Part shown: positions 44,801 through 52,500 of the stretch, piece after piece
How positions within the stretch are numbered: position 1 is the first letter of the stretch
How the letters are laid out: each line of letters starts with the position of its first letter
Assembly (NCBI RefSeq): GCF_022664535.1
Contig: NZ_JAKUJY010000020.1
Location: 18,916-82,915 of the forward strand
Length of the DNA: 64,000 nt
Source of the DNA: Sphingobium trunci
GTDB lineage: Bacteria; Pseudomonadota; Alphaproteobacteria; Sphingomonadales; Sphingomonadaceae
Direction: 5' to 3'
Notes under the pieces: generated by a model
The model's input: the letters and a program-made list of their open reading frames with translations, nothing else
Told to the model about the DNA's origin: nothing
Database searches by the model: none
Translations under genes and position numbers: made by a program

Positions 44801-45839
44801 TGGCCACAACACCGGCGTGCCGTCGAAGAACGCCACCTGCATGGCGCTGCCCACCAACCAGCCTATCAATCCGCTTCGCAACACGCCCGAACTGCGCCGG
44901 ATCAACCAGGAGCAGGCGTTCCTGCCGATCTACAGCTATGCGGCGGTGACGGACAGCGTGGAGGGGCTCATCATGGTGAATATCGAGACCATGGCCGATG
45001 GCGAGTTCCGCAACAATTTCCTGAAGCGCGCCATCACCTGGAACCCGAATGGCGTGCTGAACGGCGCGCGGCATATCCAGCTTGCCGGTCAGATCGCCTA
45101 TATCACCGCCGATGTGGGCCTCGTGGTGGTGGACCTTGCCGATCCGCTGCACCCGCGCCTTGCCGCCGTCCGTCCGCTGAAGGATGCGCGGGCGAGCGCC
45201 ATCCAGTTCCGTTATCTTTGGGTGACGGACGCCGATGGCCTCAAGCTGTTCGACGTGACGCGGCTGACCGATCCGGTGGCAGTCCCCTCCGCGACCGTTC
45301 CGCTGGCCGATGCGCGGCGCATCTACCTGGCGCGCACCTATGCCTATGTCGCCGCCAAGACGGAGGGGCTGGCGATCATCGACATCACCAATCCGCTAAA
45401 GCCTTCGGTCTACAGGAAGGAGACGTTTAGCGGACAGATGACCGATGTGGAGGACGTGATCGTCGGCACGACCAATGCGTCGCTGTTCGCCTATGTCGCC
45501 GATGGCCGCAATGGAATGAAGGTCATCCAGCTCACCAGCCCGGCGAGCCAACCCAATTTCTATGGCTTTTCGCCTGCGCCCAAGCCGGAACTGATCGCCT
45601 GGGCGCACACGCCTTCGCCTGCGCTGGCACTGTCCAAGGGGCTGGACCGCGACCGGGCGGTGGACGAGACGGGAGGGCAGATCGCGGTGTTCGGACGGCT
45701 CGGCTCGCGCCCCTTCACTCGTCCGGAGATGGAGCGGCTGTTCCTGACGTCGAAGGGAATCCCTTATAAGGTCAGCGATGATGCCGACATGAAGGGCTGG
45801 CGGCCGCCGCTCAAAGCGCCGTCATGGACCCTGCATTGA
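41817..45839 (+). CDS. Ten-haem c-type cytochrome with C-terminal LVIVD-type repeats
   Basis: A 1,340-residue exported protein with an N-terminal signal segment (FAFLLLIFAALTVPVVVL). Ten CXXCH motifs lie at residues 57-61, 79-83, 157-161, 332-336, 423-427, 574-578, 601-605, 720-724, 731-735 and 837-841. The last third (about 960-1290) holds LVIVD-like repeats (GLVVVDLADPLHPR, GLKLFDVTRLTDPV, GLAIIDITNPLKPS), which form a beta-propeller-like domain. The combination of decahaem and propeller is unlike MtrC/OmcA. It lies last in a four-gene operon and overlaps the convergent acetyltransferase by 18 bp. Electron transfer at or outside the outer membrane is inferred. Confidence 0.88.
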   Translation: MRPLFAFLLLIFAALTVPVVVLHASDAEKPVARIYAPTPPAPMSQTADQVAAKSDGCYSCHTRTDEPSMHATPAVMLGCTDCHGGNAAVRGDPALGFDDPAYAAARERAHVLPRYPASWHYPSSANPQRTYTLLNREAPEFVRFVNPSDYRVARDACGSCHMQVIEAAERSLMASGAMLWGGAAYNNGLVPYKNYIFGEAYTRDGKPAKIVSPGNPPGTLTAEQKARGALAELYPLPTWQVIPPGDVFRVFERGGRNIGTQFPEIGLPNPTGSIQRLEEPGRPDLKQSNRGPGTGLRVAIPALNIHKTRLNDPYMWFMGTNDQPGDYRHSGCSGCHVVYANDREPRHSLIYAQYGRDGQTATVDPTIANKMSHGGLKGPHGETIEPDHMVESVDGSGHPAGAVKESGHPIRHAFTRAIPTAQCMNCHMHQPNIFLNSYLGYTMWDYESDAPLMWPEKQKYPTAAEVHQTLERNPEGASPRGKWSDLDFLRNVYDLNDKAKDTQFADYHGHGWNFRGVFKRDREGNLLDADGRVVSPDDPQKWRKKGEGKFVPVGTNPGKAVHLMDIHAEKGLQCADCHFAQDSHGNGFIYGEVANAIEIGCKDCHGTADAYPTLLTSGPAAPPKGTNLALLRNPDGKRRFEWYFDASGRRKLIQRSIVDPHLEWEVSLVKDSVDPANPHFNAKAARAKLMSRSGAEDGSFAFGPGVGQEDRAHGDDTMACFTCHLSWTTSCGGCHLPIEANWKTSLHHFDGEETRNFATYNPQVARDEMFQLGKHMTTKGNETAPVRSTSALVLSSTNINRERIYIQQPPISGIGFSSQAFAPHFPHTVRRAETKTCTDCHLSAKDDNNAIMSQLLLLGTNFVNFVGLNAWTGLEGGFEAIRVTEWDEPQAVIGSYLQKYAYPDYWKLHVDQNKRELKDWVRGKTFDKKASGETHPVEEFRNVVKGTADRVGCLQLRGEYMYVAEGKGGFRVYDVASIANKGFSEPIVSGPFSKLGHNTGVPSKNATCMALPTNQPINPLRNTPELRRINQEQAFLPIYSYAAVTDSVEGLIMVNIETMADGEFRNNFLKRAITWNPNGVLNGARHIQLAGQIAYITADVGLVVVDLADPLHPRLAAVRPLKDARASAIQFRYLWVTDADGLKLFDVTRLTDPVAVPSATVPLADARRIYLARTYAYVAAKTEGLAIIDITNPLKPSVYRKETFSGQMTDVEDVIVGTTNASLFAYVADGRNGMKVIQLTSPASQPNFYGFSPAPKPELIAWAHTPSPALALSKGLDRDRAVDETGGQIAVFGRLGSRPFTRPEMERLFLTSKGIPYKVSDDADMKGWRPPLKAPSWTLH

Positions 45840-46382
45840 ACGAGCCTGGTCAGGCTGAGCGTGAATTGGGGGGCTGGACGCGCCATCGCCCAGCGCGATC
45901 TGCATATAGACATTGTCCAGCCAGCGCTGATGTTTCCAGCCCATGGCAGCGAGCCGTCCCGCCTCGACAAAGCCGCAGGCGGTGTGCAGGGCGATGGAGG
46001 CAGGTTCCGCGCCACCGATGACGGCGATCATCTGGCGAAAACCGGCCTCCTCTGCCGCCGTGAGCAAAGCGGTCAGCAAGGACTTCCCGACACCCTGACC
46101 GCGCCTCTCCTGCGCAATATAGATGCTGTCCTCGCAGGCATAGGCATAGGCCGGGCGGTCGCGGAACTGGGTGGCGTAACAATAGCCTGTAACCTCACCT
46201 CCCTCGCATCCGACCAGAAAGGGCCAGCCGCGACCGGTGATATGGAGGATCTTGTCCTGCGTTTCGGCAGGGGTGGGCGGGACGATCTCATAGGTCGCGG
46301 TGCCGTGCAGGACATGATGGGCGTAGATCGCCGCGATCGCTTCGGCATCCTGTGAAGTGGCGGAACGAACGGCAAGGGTCAT
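45822..46382 (-). CDS. GNAT N-acetyltransferase (phosphinothricin acetyltransferase-like)
   Basis: A cytoplasmic acetyl-CoA-dependent N-acetyltransferase of 186 residues. It opens VRSATSQDAEAIAAIYAHHV, the Pat/YncA-type start, and carries the acetyl-CoA loop QERRGQGVGKSLL with IGGAEPASIALHTACGF after it, matching proteins that acetylate phosphinothricin or methionine sulfoximine. ATG at 46382 is chosen by homology; the frame is open further upstream without similarity. It is convergent with the decahaem gene, overlapping its end by 18 bp, and divergent from the czc leader gene. Confidence 0.88.
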   Translation of the reverse strand: MTLAVRSATSQDAEAIAAIYAHHVLHGTATYEIVPPTPAETQDKILHITGRGWPFLVGCEGGEVTGYCYATQFRDRPAYAYACEDSIYIAQERRGQGVGKSLLTALLTAAEEAGFRQMIAVIGGAEPASIALHTACGFVEAGRLAAMGWKHQRWLDNVYMQIALGDGASSPPIHAQPDQARSMQGP

Positions 46383-46472
46383 GGGCCGATGATAATGCAG
46401 GTCCGGCAGCGCGCAAGGCTGGCGGAGGGGCGAACGGTGACAAGCCGGACCGGATCGGCTAAGCAGCGCTGC

Positions 46473-46802
46473 ATGTTGCGTCGGGGCGTCCTCCTTCTCT
46501 GCCTGCTGATGTCGTCGCTGGTCGCGGCGGCAACGGTGCATGCGCAGGAAAGCCCCAACGCGCCGACCATCGAATGTTCGGGCGTCGTCCATAGCGAGGG
46601 CGATGCCGATCAGTCGACCGGCGACAGGGACAGCCTGATGCCGCATCATCATGGCAGCTGCCATGGCGGCGCGGCTTTCCTGCCTGCGGTCGCGGACGGG
46701 TCGGGCGTGGCCGATATGCTCGACCAGCCAGCACGTTTCGCGGCTTCGCCGGTGCTGGCGCGCTGGCAGACCGGGCCGGACCTGAGGCCGCCCATCGCCT
46801 GA
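46473..46802 (+). CDS. Small secreted His-rich protein ahead of czcCBA
   Basis: A 109-residue protein with a signal peptide (GVLLLCLLMSSLVAAATVHA) and a short mature part holding HHHGSCHGG, a probable metal-binding cluster. A similar small gene often precedes heavy-metal efflux operons, though I cannot name this family. The frame is open upstream to 46389, but the ATG at 46473 gives a clean signal peptide. It lies 59 bp before czcC in the same direction, so it is likely part of the operon and could buffer or sense periplasmic metal. Confidence 0.55.
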   Translation: MLRRGVLLLCLLMSSLVAAATVHAQESPNAPTIECSGVVHSEGDADQSTGDRDSLMPHHHGSCHGGAAFLPAVADGSGVADMLDQPARFAASPVLARWQTGPDLRPPIA

Positions 46803-46861
46803 TCCTTTGCCGCTCCGCCCCTTTTCGGGCGGGATGATGCAACAGGATCAGGACGGATTTC

Positions 46862-48109
46862 ATGCATAAACTGATTGCAGCCTTGCTGGCTGCCGCGCCA
46901 TGCGTTGCCTTGGCGCAGATGTCGCCGTCGGGCGAGACCCTGACATTGGATCAGGCGATCAGGGCCGCCGGAGGCAGCGCACCCGCCGCAGCCATCTCTC
47001 AGGCGGAAATCGAAGGCGCGCGGGCGGCGCGCAGGGTGGCGGGTCTGCGGCCCAATCCCAGCTTGCAGACCGAAATCGAAAATGTCGCCGGGAGCGGGCC
47101 TTATGGCGCGTTCCAGAGCGCCGAAACCACGGTGGGACTGTCGATTCCGCTGGAACTGGGCGGCAAGCGGCAGGCGCGGATCGCCGTGGCCGATGCGCAG
47201 GCCGGACGGGCCTTGCTGGGTGCCGCCCTGGCCGAGGCCGATATCCGCCAGCAGGTGACGCAGCTTTATGTCGAGGCGGTCGCGGCGGAGCGGCGGCTTT
47301 CGATCGCCCGCGACCAGTTTCGGATCGCGGGCGATGCCGCGCTCGCAGCGCGGGTCAGGGTGCAGGCCGGGCGCGCTTCCCCGCTGGAGGAACAGCGGGC
47401 GAATGTGGCACGGCTCAATGCCGAGGCTGGGGTCGAGCGCACCGGGCGGCTGGCGCAGGCGGCGCGCGTCAATCTGGCGCGACGGATCGGCATGGCGGTG
47501 CCGGGACCGTTGGATGGCGAAATGCTCGATCCTTTGCCTGCGGTCACTCAAGGGCCGGTGGAACCGGTCGAGGCAGCAGGTACGCTCGCCCTTGCGGCGG
47601 CGGAAGCCGATATGGCGGTTGCCGATGCCGGAGTACGGCTTGCCCGGTCGCAGCGTGTGCCGGACCTGACCCTCAGTCCCGGCGTTCGACGGCTGGAAGC
47701 GACCAACGACATGGCGGCGCTGTTCAGCATCTCCATGCCGATTCCGGTCTTCAATGCCGGACGCGCGGCAGTCGCGCAGGCGCAGGCCGAGCGGACCCGG
47801 GCCGACGCCCAGCGCCGCCTGACCGTCATGGATGTCGAGCAGGCGATCACCGATGCCCAGGCGGAGGCCGCCAATGCGGCGGTGACGGCACGCAATGCCA
47901 ATGGTCCGGCGCTGGCCGCGGCACAGGATGCCGCGCGCATTGCCCGGATCGGTTATCGCGAGGGCAAGTTCGGTCAACTCGACCTGTTGGATGCCGAACG
48001 CACGCTGGCCGAGACGCGGATTGCCGCCGTCGACGCGCTGGCCGCTTACCATAACGCCAAGGCCCGGCTGGAGCGCCTGACCGCTCCCGCGCCGGTTCAG
48101 GGGAATTGA
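46862..48109 (+). CDS. czcC: Heavy-metal efflux outer-membrane protein CzcC
   Basis: TolC-family outer-membrane channel of a CzcCBA metal efflux system, 415 residues. A signal peptide (LIAALLAAAPCVALA) precedes the paired coiled-coil halves, marked by the typical LTLDQAIRAAGG start and RVAGLRPNPSLQTEIENVAG. It lacks a lipobox, unlike the OMF at 17,687. It is followed 3 bp later by czcB. The substrate class (Co/Zn/Cd/Ni) is inferred from the CzcA partner. Confidence 0.92.
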   Translation: MHKLIAALLAAAPCVALAQMSPSGETLTLDQAIRAAGGSAPAAAISQAEIEGARAARRVAGLRPNPSLQTEIENVAGSGPYGAFQSAETTVGLSIPLELGGKRQARIAVADAQAGRALLGAALAEADIRQQVTQLYVEAVAAERRLSIARDQFRIAGDAALAARVRVQAGRASPLEEQRANVARLNAEAGVERTGRLAQAARVNLARRIGMAVPGPLDGEMLDPLPAVTQGPVEPVEAAGTLALAAAEADMAVADAGVRLARSQRVPDLTLSPGVRRLEATNDMAALFSISMPIPVFNAGRAAVAQAQAERTRADAQRRLTVMDVEQAITDAQAEAANAAVTARNANGPALAAAQDAARIARIGYREGKFGQLDLLDAERTLAETRIAAVDALAAYHNAKARLERLTAPAPVQGN

Positions 48110-48112
48110 TCG

Positions 48113-49258
48113 ATGAAATGGGACTTCTTTCACAAGGCGGCGCTGCCGCTAACATTGCTGCTGGCCGCTTGCGGAAGCGAGACGGCGAAGGACGCCCCCG
48201 CGCAGGACCATGCGGAGGGTGAGGATCATGCCGGGGAAGGCAGGATTACGCTCTCCGACGATCAGATCGCGGCGGCGAGCATTCAGTTGGAGCGTCCGTC
48301 CGTGGGCGGCACGGCGACCATAGAGTTGCCGGCGACCATCGATGGCGATCCGCAGGGGACGCAGGTGGTTTCCGCGGCGATCGGCGGCCGGGTGGTGGCG
48401 CTTCACCGCAATCTGGGCGAGTCCGTTCAGCGCGGGCAGACGCTGGCCGTGATCGAGAGCCGCGAAGCCGCGCTGTTGAAGGGCGAGGTGGAAGCGTCGC
48501 GCGCTAGGCTGGCGCTGGCCAATTCCAATCTTGCGCGGGAACAGCGGCTGTTCGTGCAGCGGGTTTCGCCAGAGCAGGATCTGATCGCGGCGCGCACGGC
48601 GGCGACCGAGGCGCGTATCGCCTATACCCAGGCGCGGCAGCAGGTCGCGGCGACCGGGAGCGGGGGCGGTGGCCTCAACCGGCTGGGCGTCATCGCGCCG
48701 ATTTCGGGGCAGGTGATCGGCCGCAGCGTCGTGCTGGGGCAAACCGTGGCGGCGGATGCGGAACTCTACCGGATCGCCAATCTGTCGAGCGTGTCGCTGT
48801 CGCTGAACCTGCAACCTGCGGATGCGGGGCGCGTGAAGCCGGGGGCCAGCATCACCGTGACGGCGCCTGGGCGGCAGGGGGGAGCGCGCATCCGCTTCGT
48901 GTCGCCAGCGCTCGATCGCGATACGCGGTTGGTACCGGTGATCGCCACGCTGGACAATCGGGCGGGGCAATGGCGGGTCGGGGAGCCGGTGACGGCATCG
49001 GTGACGCTGTCGGGCAGCGGCGGGGACGGCGCGGTGCGCGTTCCATCGACCGCGGTGCAGACAGTGGAGGGCCGCACCGTCCTGTTCGTGCGGACCCGGA
49101 CCGGTTTCAATGCGGTGCCGGTCGTCGTGGGCGACCGTTCGGGTGCCTTCGTGATCGTGAAATCGGGCCTCAGCGGGCGCGAGCAGATCGCCACCGTCAA
49201 CAGCTTCACGCTCAAGGCCGAACTGGGCAAGGGCGAAGCCAGCCATGAGGATCATTGA
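48113..49258 (+). CDS. czcB: Heavy-metal efflux periplasmic adaptor CzcB
   Basis: Membrane-fusion subunit of the metal efflux complex, 381 residues. The signal ends in lipobox LLAAC (Cys20), so it is anchored in the inner membrane as a lipoprotein. A short His/Asp/Glu-rich stretch (DHAEGEDHAGEG) follows and may bind metal. The lipoyl halves flank a coiled coil (about residues 105-185). It ends in SHEDH. It lies 3 bp after czcC and 3 bp before czcA. Confidence 0.92.
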   Translation: MKWDFFHKAALPLTLLLAACGSETAKDAPAQDHAEGEDHAGEGRITLSDDQIAAASIQLERPSVGGTATIELPATIDGDPQGTQVVSAAIGGRVVALHRNLGESVQRGQTLAVIESREAALLKGEVEASRARLALANSNLAREQRLFVQRVSPEQDLIAARTAATEARIAYTQARQQVAATGSGGGGLNRLGVIAPISGQVIGRSVVLGQTVAADAELYRIANLSSVSLSLNLQPADAGRVKPGASITVTAPGRQGGARIRFVSPALDRDTRLVPVIATLDNRAGQWRVGEPVTASVTLSGSGGDGAVRVPSTAVQTVEGRTVLFVRTRTGFNAVPVVVGDRSGAFVIVKSGLSGREQIATVNSFTLKAELGKGEASHEDH

Positions 49259-49261
49259 GCC

Positions 49262-52200
49262 ATGATCGCCCCTATCGTGAACTGGGCGGTCAGAAGGCGC
49301 TGGCTCGTCCTGCTGCTGACCGCCATCGCTGCCCTGATCGGCGGCTTCGCGCTCTACCGGTTGCCGATCGACGCGGTGCCGGACATCACCAACAATCAGG
49401 TCCAGATCAATGTCCGCGCACCCGCCCTGTCGCCCGAACTGGTCGAAAAGCAGGTGGCCTTTCCGATCGAGACGGCGCTCGCCGGGATTCCAGGGCTGGA
49501 ATATAGCCGCTCGTTGAGCCGCAACGGTTTCGCGCAGGTGACGGCGGTTTTCACCGAAGCCACCGACATTTATTTCGCGCGCCAGCAAGTGGGCGAGCGG
49601 CTGGCCGGAGTCGCCGAAAATCTGCCCGACGGCGTTACGCCGGAAATGGGACCGATCGCCACCGGGCTGGGCGAGGTCAGCATGTGGACCGTTCGGCTGG
49701 AGCATCGCGGCGACGACAGGCATCTGCCCGGCGAGCCGGGGATGCAGCCCGACGGCAGCTACATCACGCCCGAGGGCGAGCGGCTGACCAGCGAAACCGA
49801 CAAGGCGACCTATTTGCGCACGGCGCAGGACTGGATCGTGGCGCCGCTGCTGAAGAATGTACCGGGGCTGGCGGGGATCGATTCCATCGGCGGCTATGCC
49901 AAGCAATATCTGGTGGTGCCCCATGTGCAGCAACTGGCGGCGATGAAGATCAGCCTGCCCGATCTGGGCACCGCGCTCGAGCGAAACAACGGCAGTGTCG
50001 GTGGCGGCTTCGTCGATCGCAATGGCGAGGGACTGGCGGTGCGGGCCGATGCCCTGATCCGCAATGCCAATGAATTGTCGCGCATCGTGATCGCCACGCG
50101 TGAAGGCGTGCCGATCACCCTGGGGCAGGTTGCCAGCGTCCGCACGGGACAGGCCGTGCGCATGGGTTCGGCCTCCGAAAACGGCACGGAGGTCGTGGTC
50201 GGCACCGCGATCATGCGGATCGGGGAGAATAGCCGCACCGTCGCCACGGCCGTCGCCGACCGGCTGAAGGCGATCAACGCCTCCCTGCCGCCGGACGTCA
50301 TCGTGCAGCCGGTTCTGGACCGGACCGATCTGGTCAACAGCACCATCGCGACGGTCGCGAAGAATCTCGGCGAAGGGGCCTTGCTGGTCATCGTCGTGCT
50401 GTTCCTGCTGCTGGGCAATTTCCGTGCGGCGCTGATCGCGGCGATGGTGATTCCGATCACCATGTTGATGACGGGCTTGGGCATGTTGCGCATCGGCGTG
50501 TCGGCGAACCTGATGAGCCTGGGCGCGCTGGATTTCGGGCTGATCGTCGACGGGGCGGTCATCATCGTCGAAAATGCACTGCGGCGGATGGCCGAATTGC
50601 AGCATCGGCAGGGGCGGCTGCTGGAGCGGGACGAGCGGCTCGACTGCGTGGCGGCGGCGGCGCGGGAGATGATCCGGCCGTCCGTCTATGGGCAGGCGAT
50701 CATCATGCTGGTCTATGTGCCGCTGCTGACATTGAGCGGGGTGGAGGGCAAGACCTTCGTGCCCATGGCGGTGACGGTGATCATCGCGTTGGCCTGCGCC
50801 TTCATCCTGTCGCTGACCTTCGTACCGGCGGCCATCGCACTGTGGCTGTCGAAGCGGATCGAGGAGAAGGATGGACGGATCATGGGCTGGCTGAAGGCCC
50901 GTTACGAGCCGGGGCTGGAGCGGGCGATGCGGCGGCCGGGGCTGACCATCGGCGCTGGCGTCGGCAGCCTGGCGGTGGCGGCGCTGGCCTTTGCCGCTTT
51001 GGGGCAGGTGTTCCTGCCGCAACTGGACGAGGGCGACCTGCTGATCCAGGCGCTGCGCATACCGGCGACCTCCGTGCAGCAGAGCCAGGCGATGCAGGCG
51101 CCGATCGAGCGGATGATGGCACGCCAGCCGGAGGTGAGGTTCGTCTTTTCCAAGACGGGCACGGCGGAACTGGCGTCCGATCCCATGCCGCCCAATGCGA
51201 CCGACATGTTCGTCATCCTGAAACCACGTGCGCAATGGCCCGATCCGCGACTGGACAAGGCGGAACTGGTCGAACGGCTGGAAAAGGAGTTGGGACGGTT
51301 TCCGGGCAATGCCTATGAGATCACCCAGCCGATCCAGATGCGTTTCAACGAGCTGATCGCGGGCGTGCGCGGCGACATTGCGGTCAAGGTGTTCGGCGAC
51401 GACTTTGCCGCCATGACCGCCACGGCGGAGAAGATCGCGGGCGTGCTGCGGCGGACCCAAGGTGCGGCGGACGTGAAGGTGGAACAGACGGCTGGCCTTC
51501 CGATGCTCGACATTCGGGTCAATCGCGATGCGATGGCACGGCTGGGCGTGACCGCGCAGGATGTGCAGGATGTCGTCACCGCAACCATCGGCGGGCGGGA
51601 ATCCGGCATGATCTTCGAGGGCGATCGCCGCTTTCCCGTGGTGATCCGCCTGTCCGACGCACAGCGGGCCGATTTTGCGCAACTGGCGCAGGTGCCGGTG
51701 CCGACGCCCGGCGGGCAGTTCGTGCCGCTGGCCAGTGTGGCGGATATCCGGATCGTCGATGGTCCCAACCAGATCAGCCGCGAAAACGGCAAGCGGCGGG
51801 TCGTGGTGCAGGCCAATGTGCGCGGGCGCGATATCGTCGGCGTGGTGGAGGATGCGCAGGCGGCGATCGCGAAGGAAGTCCGGCTTCCGGCGGGCAGCTA
51901 TCTGGTCTGGGGCGGGCAGTTCGAAAATCTCGCCTCGGCGCGGGAGCGGCTGCAACTGGTGATCCCGGCCTGTTTCGCGTTGATCCTGTTGCTGCTCTAT
52001 GGAGCACTCGGGTCGGTGCGGGACGCGGCGATCGTGTTCACCGGCGTGCCGCTCGCGTTGGTCGGCGGGGTGCTGGCACTGTTGCTGCGGGGGATGGATT
52101 TCTCCATCTCGGCGGCGGTGGGCTTTATCGCCCTGTCGGGGATCGCTGTGCTGAACGGGTTGGTGATGCTGTCCTCCATTCAGCAATTGATGCGATCCGG

Positions 52201-52438
52201 CATGGATAGGGCGGAGGCGGCGCGGATCGGGGCGCTCCAGCGATTGCGGCCAGTGGTGATGACGGCGCTGGTGGCGAGCCTGGGTTTCGTTCCCATGGCG
52301 CTGGGGACCGGCGCTGGAGCGGAGGTGCAGAAGCCGCTGGCGACGGTGGTGATCGGAGGGCTGATCTCCGCGACGCTGCTGACGCTGTTCGTTTTGCCGA
52401 CGCTTTATGCCCGTTATGGGCGGCGGGCAGAGGCATAG
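49262..52438 (+). CDS. czcA: Heavy-metal RND efflux permease CzcA
   Basis: Inner-membrane proton/metal antiporter of the HME-RND family, 1,058 residues. It begins with TM1 (RWLVLLLTAIAALIGGFAL) and PIDAVPDITNNQVQ, the HME signature. TM4 carries ALDFGLIVDGAVIIVEN near residues 420-437, the single-Asp plus Glu motif of Co/Zn/Cd/Ni transporters, distinct from the paired Asp in the RND protein at 13,314. Conserved LPQLDEGDLLIQ follows in the second half. It ends the czc operon, and a hairpin follows at 52,444-52,472. No CzcRS genes are adjacent. Confidence 0.95.
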   Translation: MIAPIVNWAVRRRWLVLLLTAIAALIGGFALYRLPIDAVPDITNNQVQINVRAPALSPELVEKQVAFPIETALAGIPGLEYSRSLSRNGFAQVTAVFTEATDIYFARQQVGERLAGVAENLPDGVTPEMGPIATGLGEVSMWTVRLEHRGDDRHLPGEPGMQPDGSYITPEGERLTSETDKATYLRTAQDWIVAPLLKNVPGLAGIDSIGGYAKQYLVVPHVQQLAAMKISLPDLGTALERNNGSVGGGFVDRNGEGLAVRADALIRNANELSRIVIATREGVPITLGQVASVRTGQAVRMGSASENGTEVVVGTAIMRIGENSRTVATAVADRLKAINASLPPDVIVQPVLDRTDLVNSTIATVAKNLGEGALLVIVVLFLLLGNFRAALIAAMVIPITMLMTGLGMLRIGVSANLMSLGALDFGLIVDGAVIIVENALRRMAELQHRQGRLLERDERLDCVAAAAREMIRPSVYGQAIIMLVYVPLLTLSGVEGKTFVPMAVTVIIALACAFILSLTFVPAAIALWLSKRIEEKDGRIMGWLKARYEPGLERAMRRPGLTIGAGVGSLAVAALAFAALGQVFLPQLDEGDLLIQALRIPATSVQQSQAMQAPIERMMARQPEVRFVFSKTGTAELASDPMPPNATDMFVILKPRAQWPDPRLDKAELVERLEKELGRFPGNAYEITQPIQMRFNELIAGVRGDIAVKVFGDDFAAMTATAEKIAGVLRRTQGAADVKVEQTAGLPMLDIRVNRDAMARLGVTAQDVQDVVTATIGGRESGMIFEGDRRFPVVIRLSDAQRADFAQLAQVPVPTPGGQFVPLASVADIRIVDGPNQISRENGKRRVVVQANVRGRDIVGVVEDAQAAIAKEVRLPAGSYLVWGGQFENLASARERLQLVIPACFALILLLLYGALGSVRDAAIVFTGVPLALVGGVLALLLRGMDFSISAAVGFIALSGIAVLNGLVMLSSIQQLMRSGMDRAEAARIGALQRLRPVVMTALVASLGFVPMALGTGAGAEVQKPLATVVIGGLISATLLTLFVLPTLYARYGRRAEA

Positions 52439-52443
52439 CCGCA

Positions 52444-52472
52444 AGGCGGGAGGGGGCCGCGCTCTCCCGCCT
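52444..52472. terminator. Probable bidirectional terminator between czcA and the recombinase
   Basis: AGGCGGGAG (52444-52452) and CTCCCGCCT (52464-52472) form a perfect 9-bp stem around an 11-nt loop between two convergent genes. There is no T-run on either side, so termination would be weak or Rho-assisted. Confidence 0.45.
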
Positions 52473-52500
52473 CGCCACATTGGCCTGTTGCCTGACGCTG

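Noticed and set aside
41811..45152. Minus-strand open frame of over 1,100 codons opposite the decahaem cytochrome
   Set aside because: No domain, His/Arg-rich low-complexity translation; the plus strand shows ten haem motifs in frame.
46803..46861. Short CCGCCC/GGGCGG hairpin between the small His-rich gene and czcC
   Set aside because: Only 6 bp with no T-run; could arise by chance at this G+C content.
48149..52480. Minus-strand open frame of over 1,400 codons opposite czcB and czcA
   Set aside because: Crosses two real genes; composition is that of an antisense shadow in high-GC DNA.
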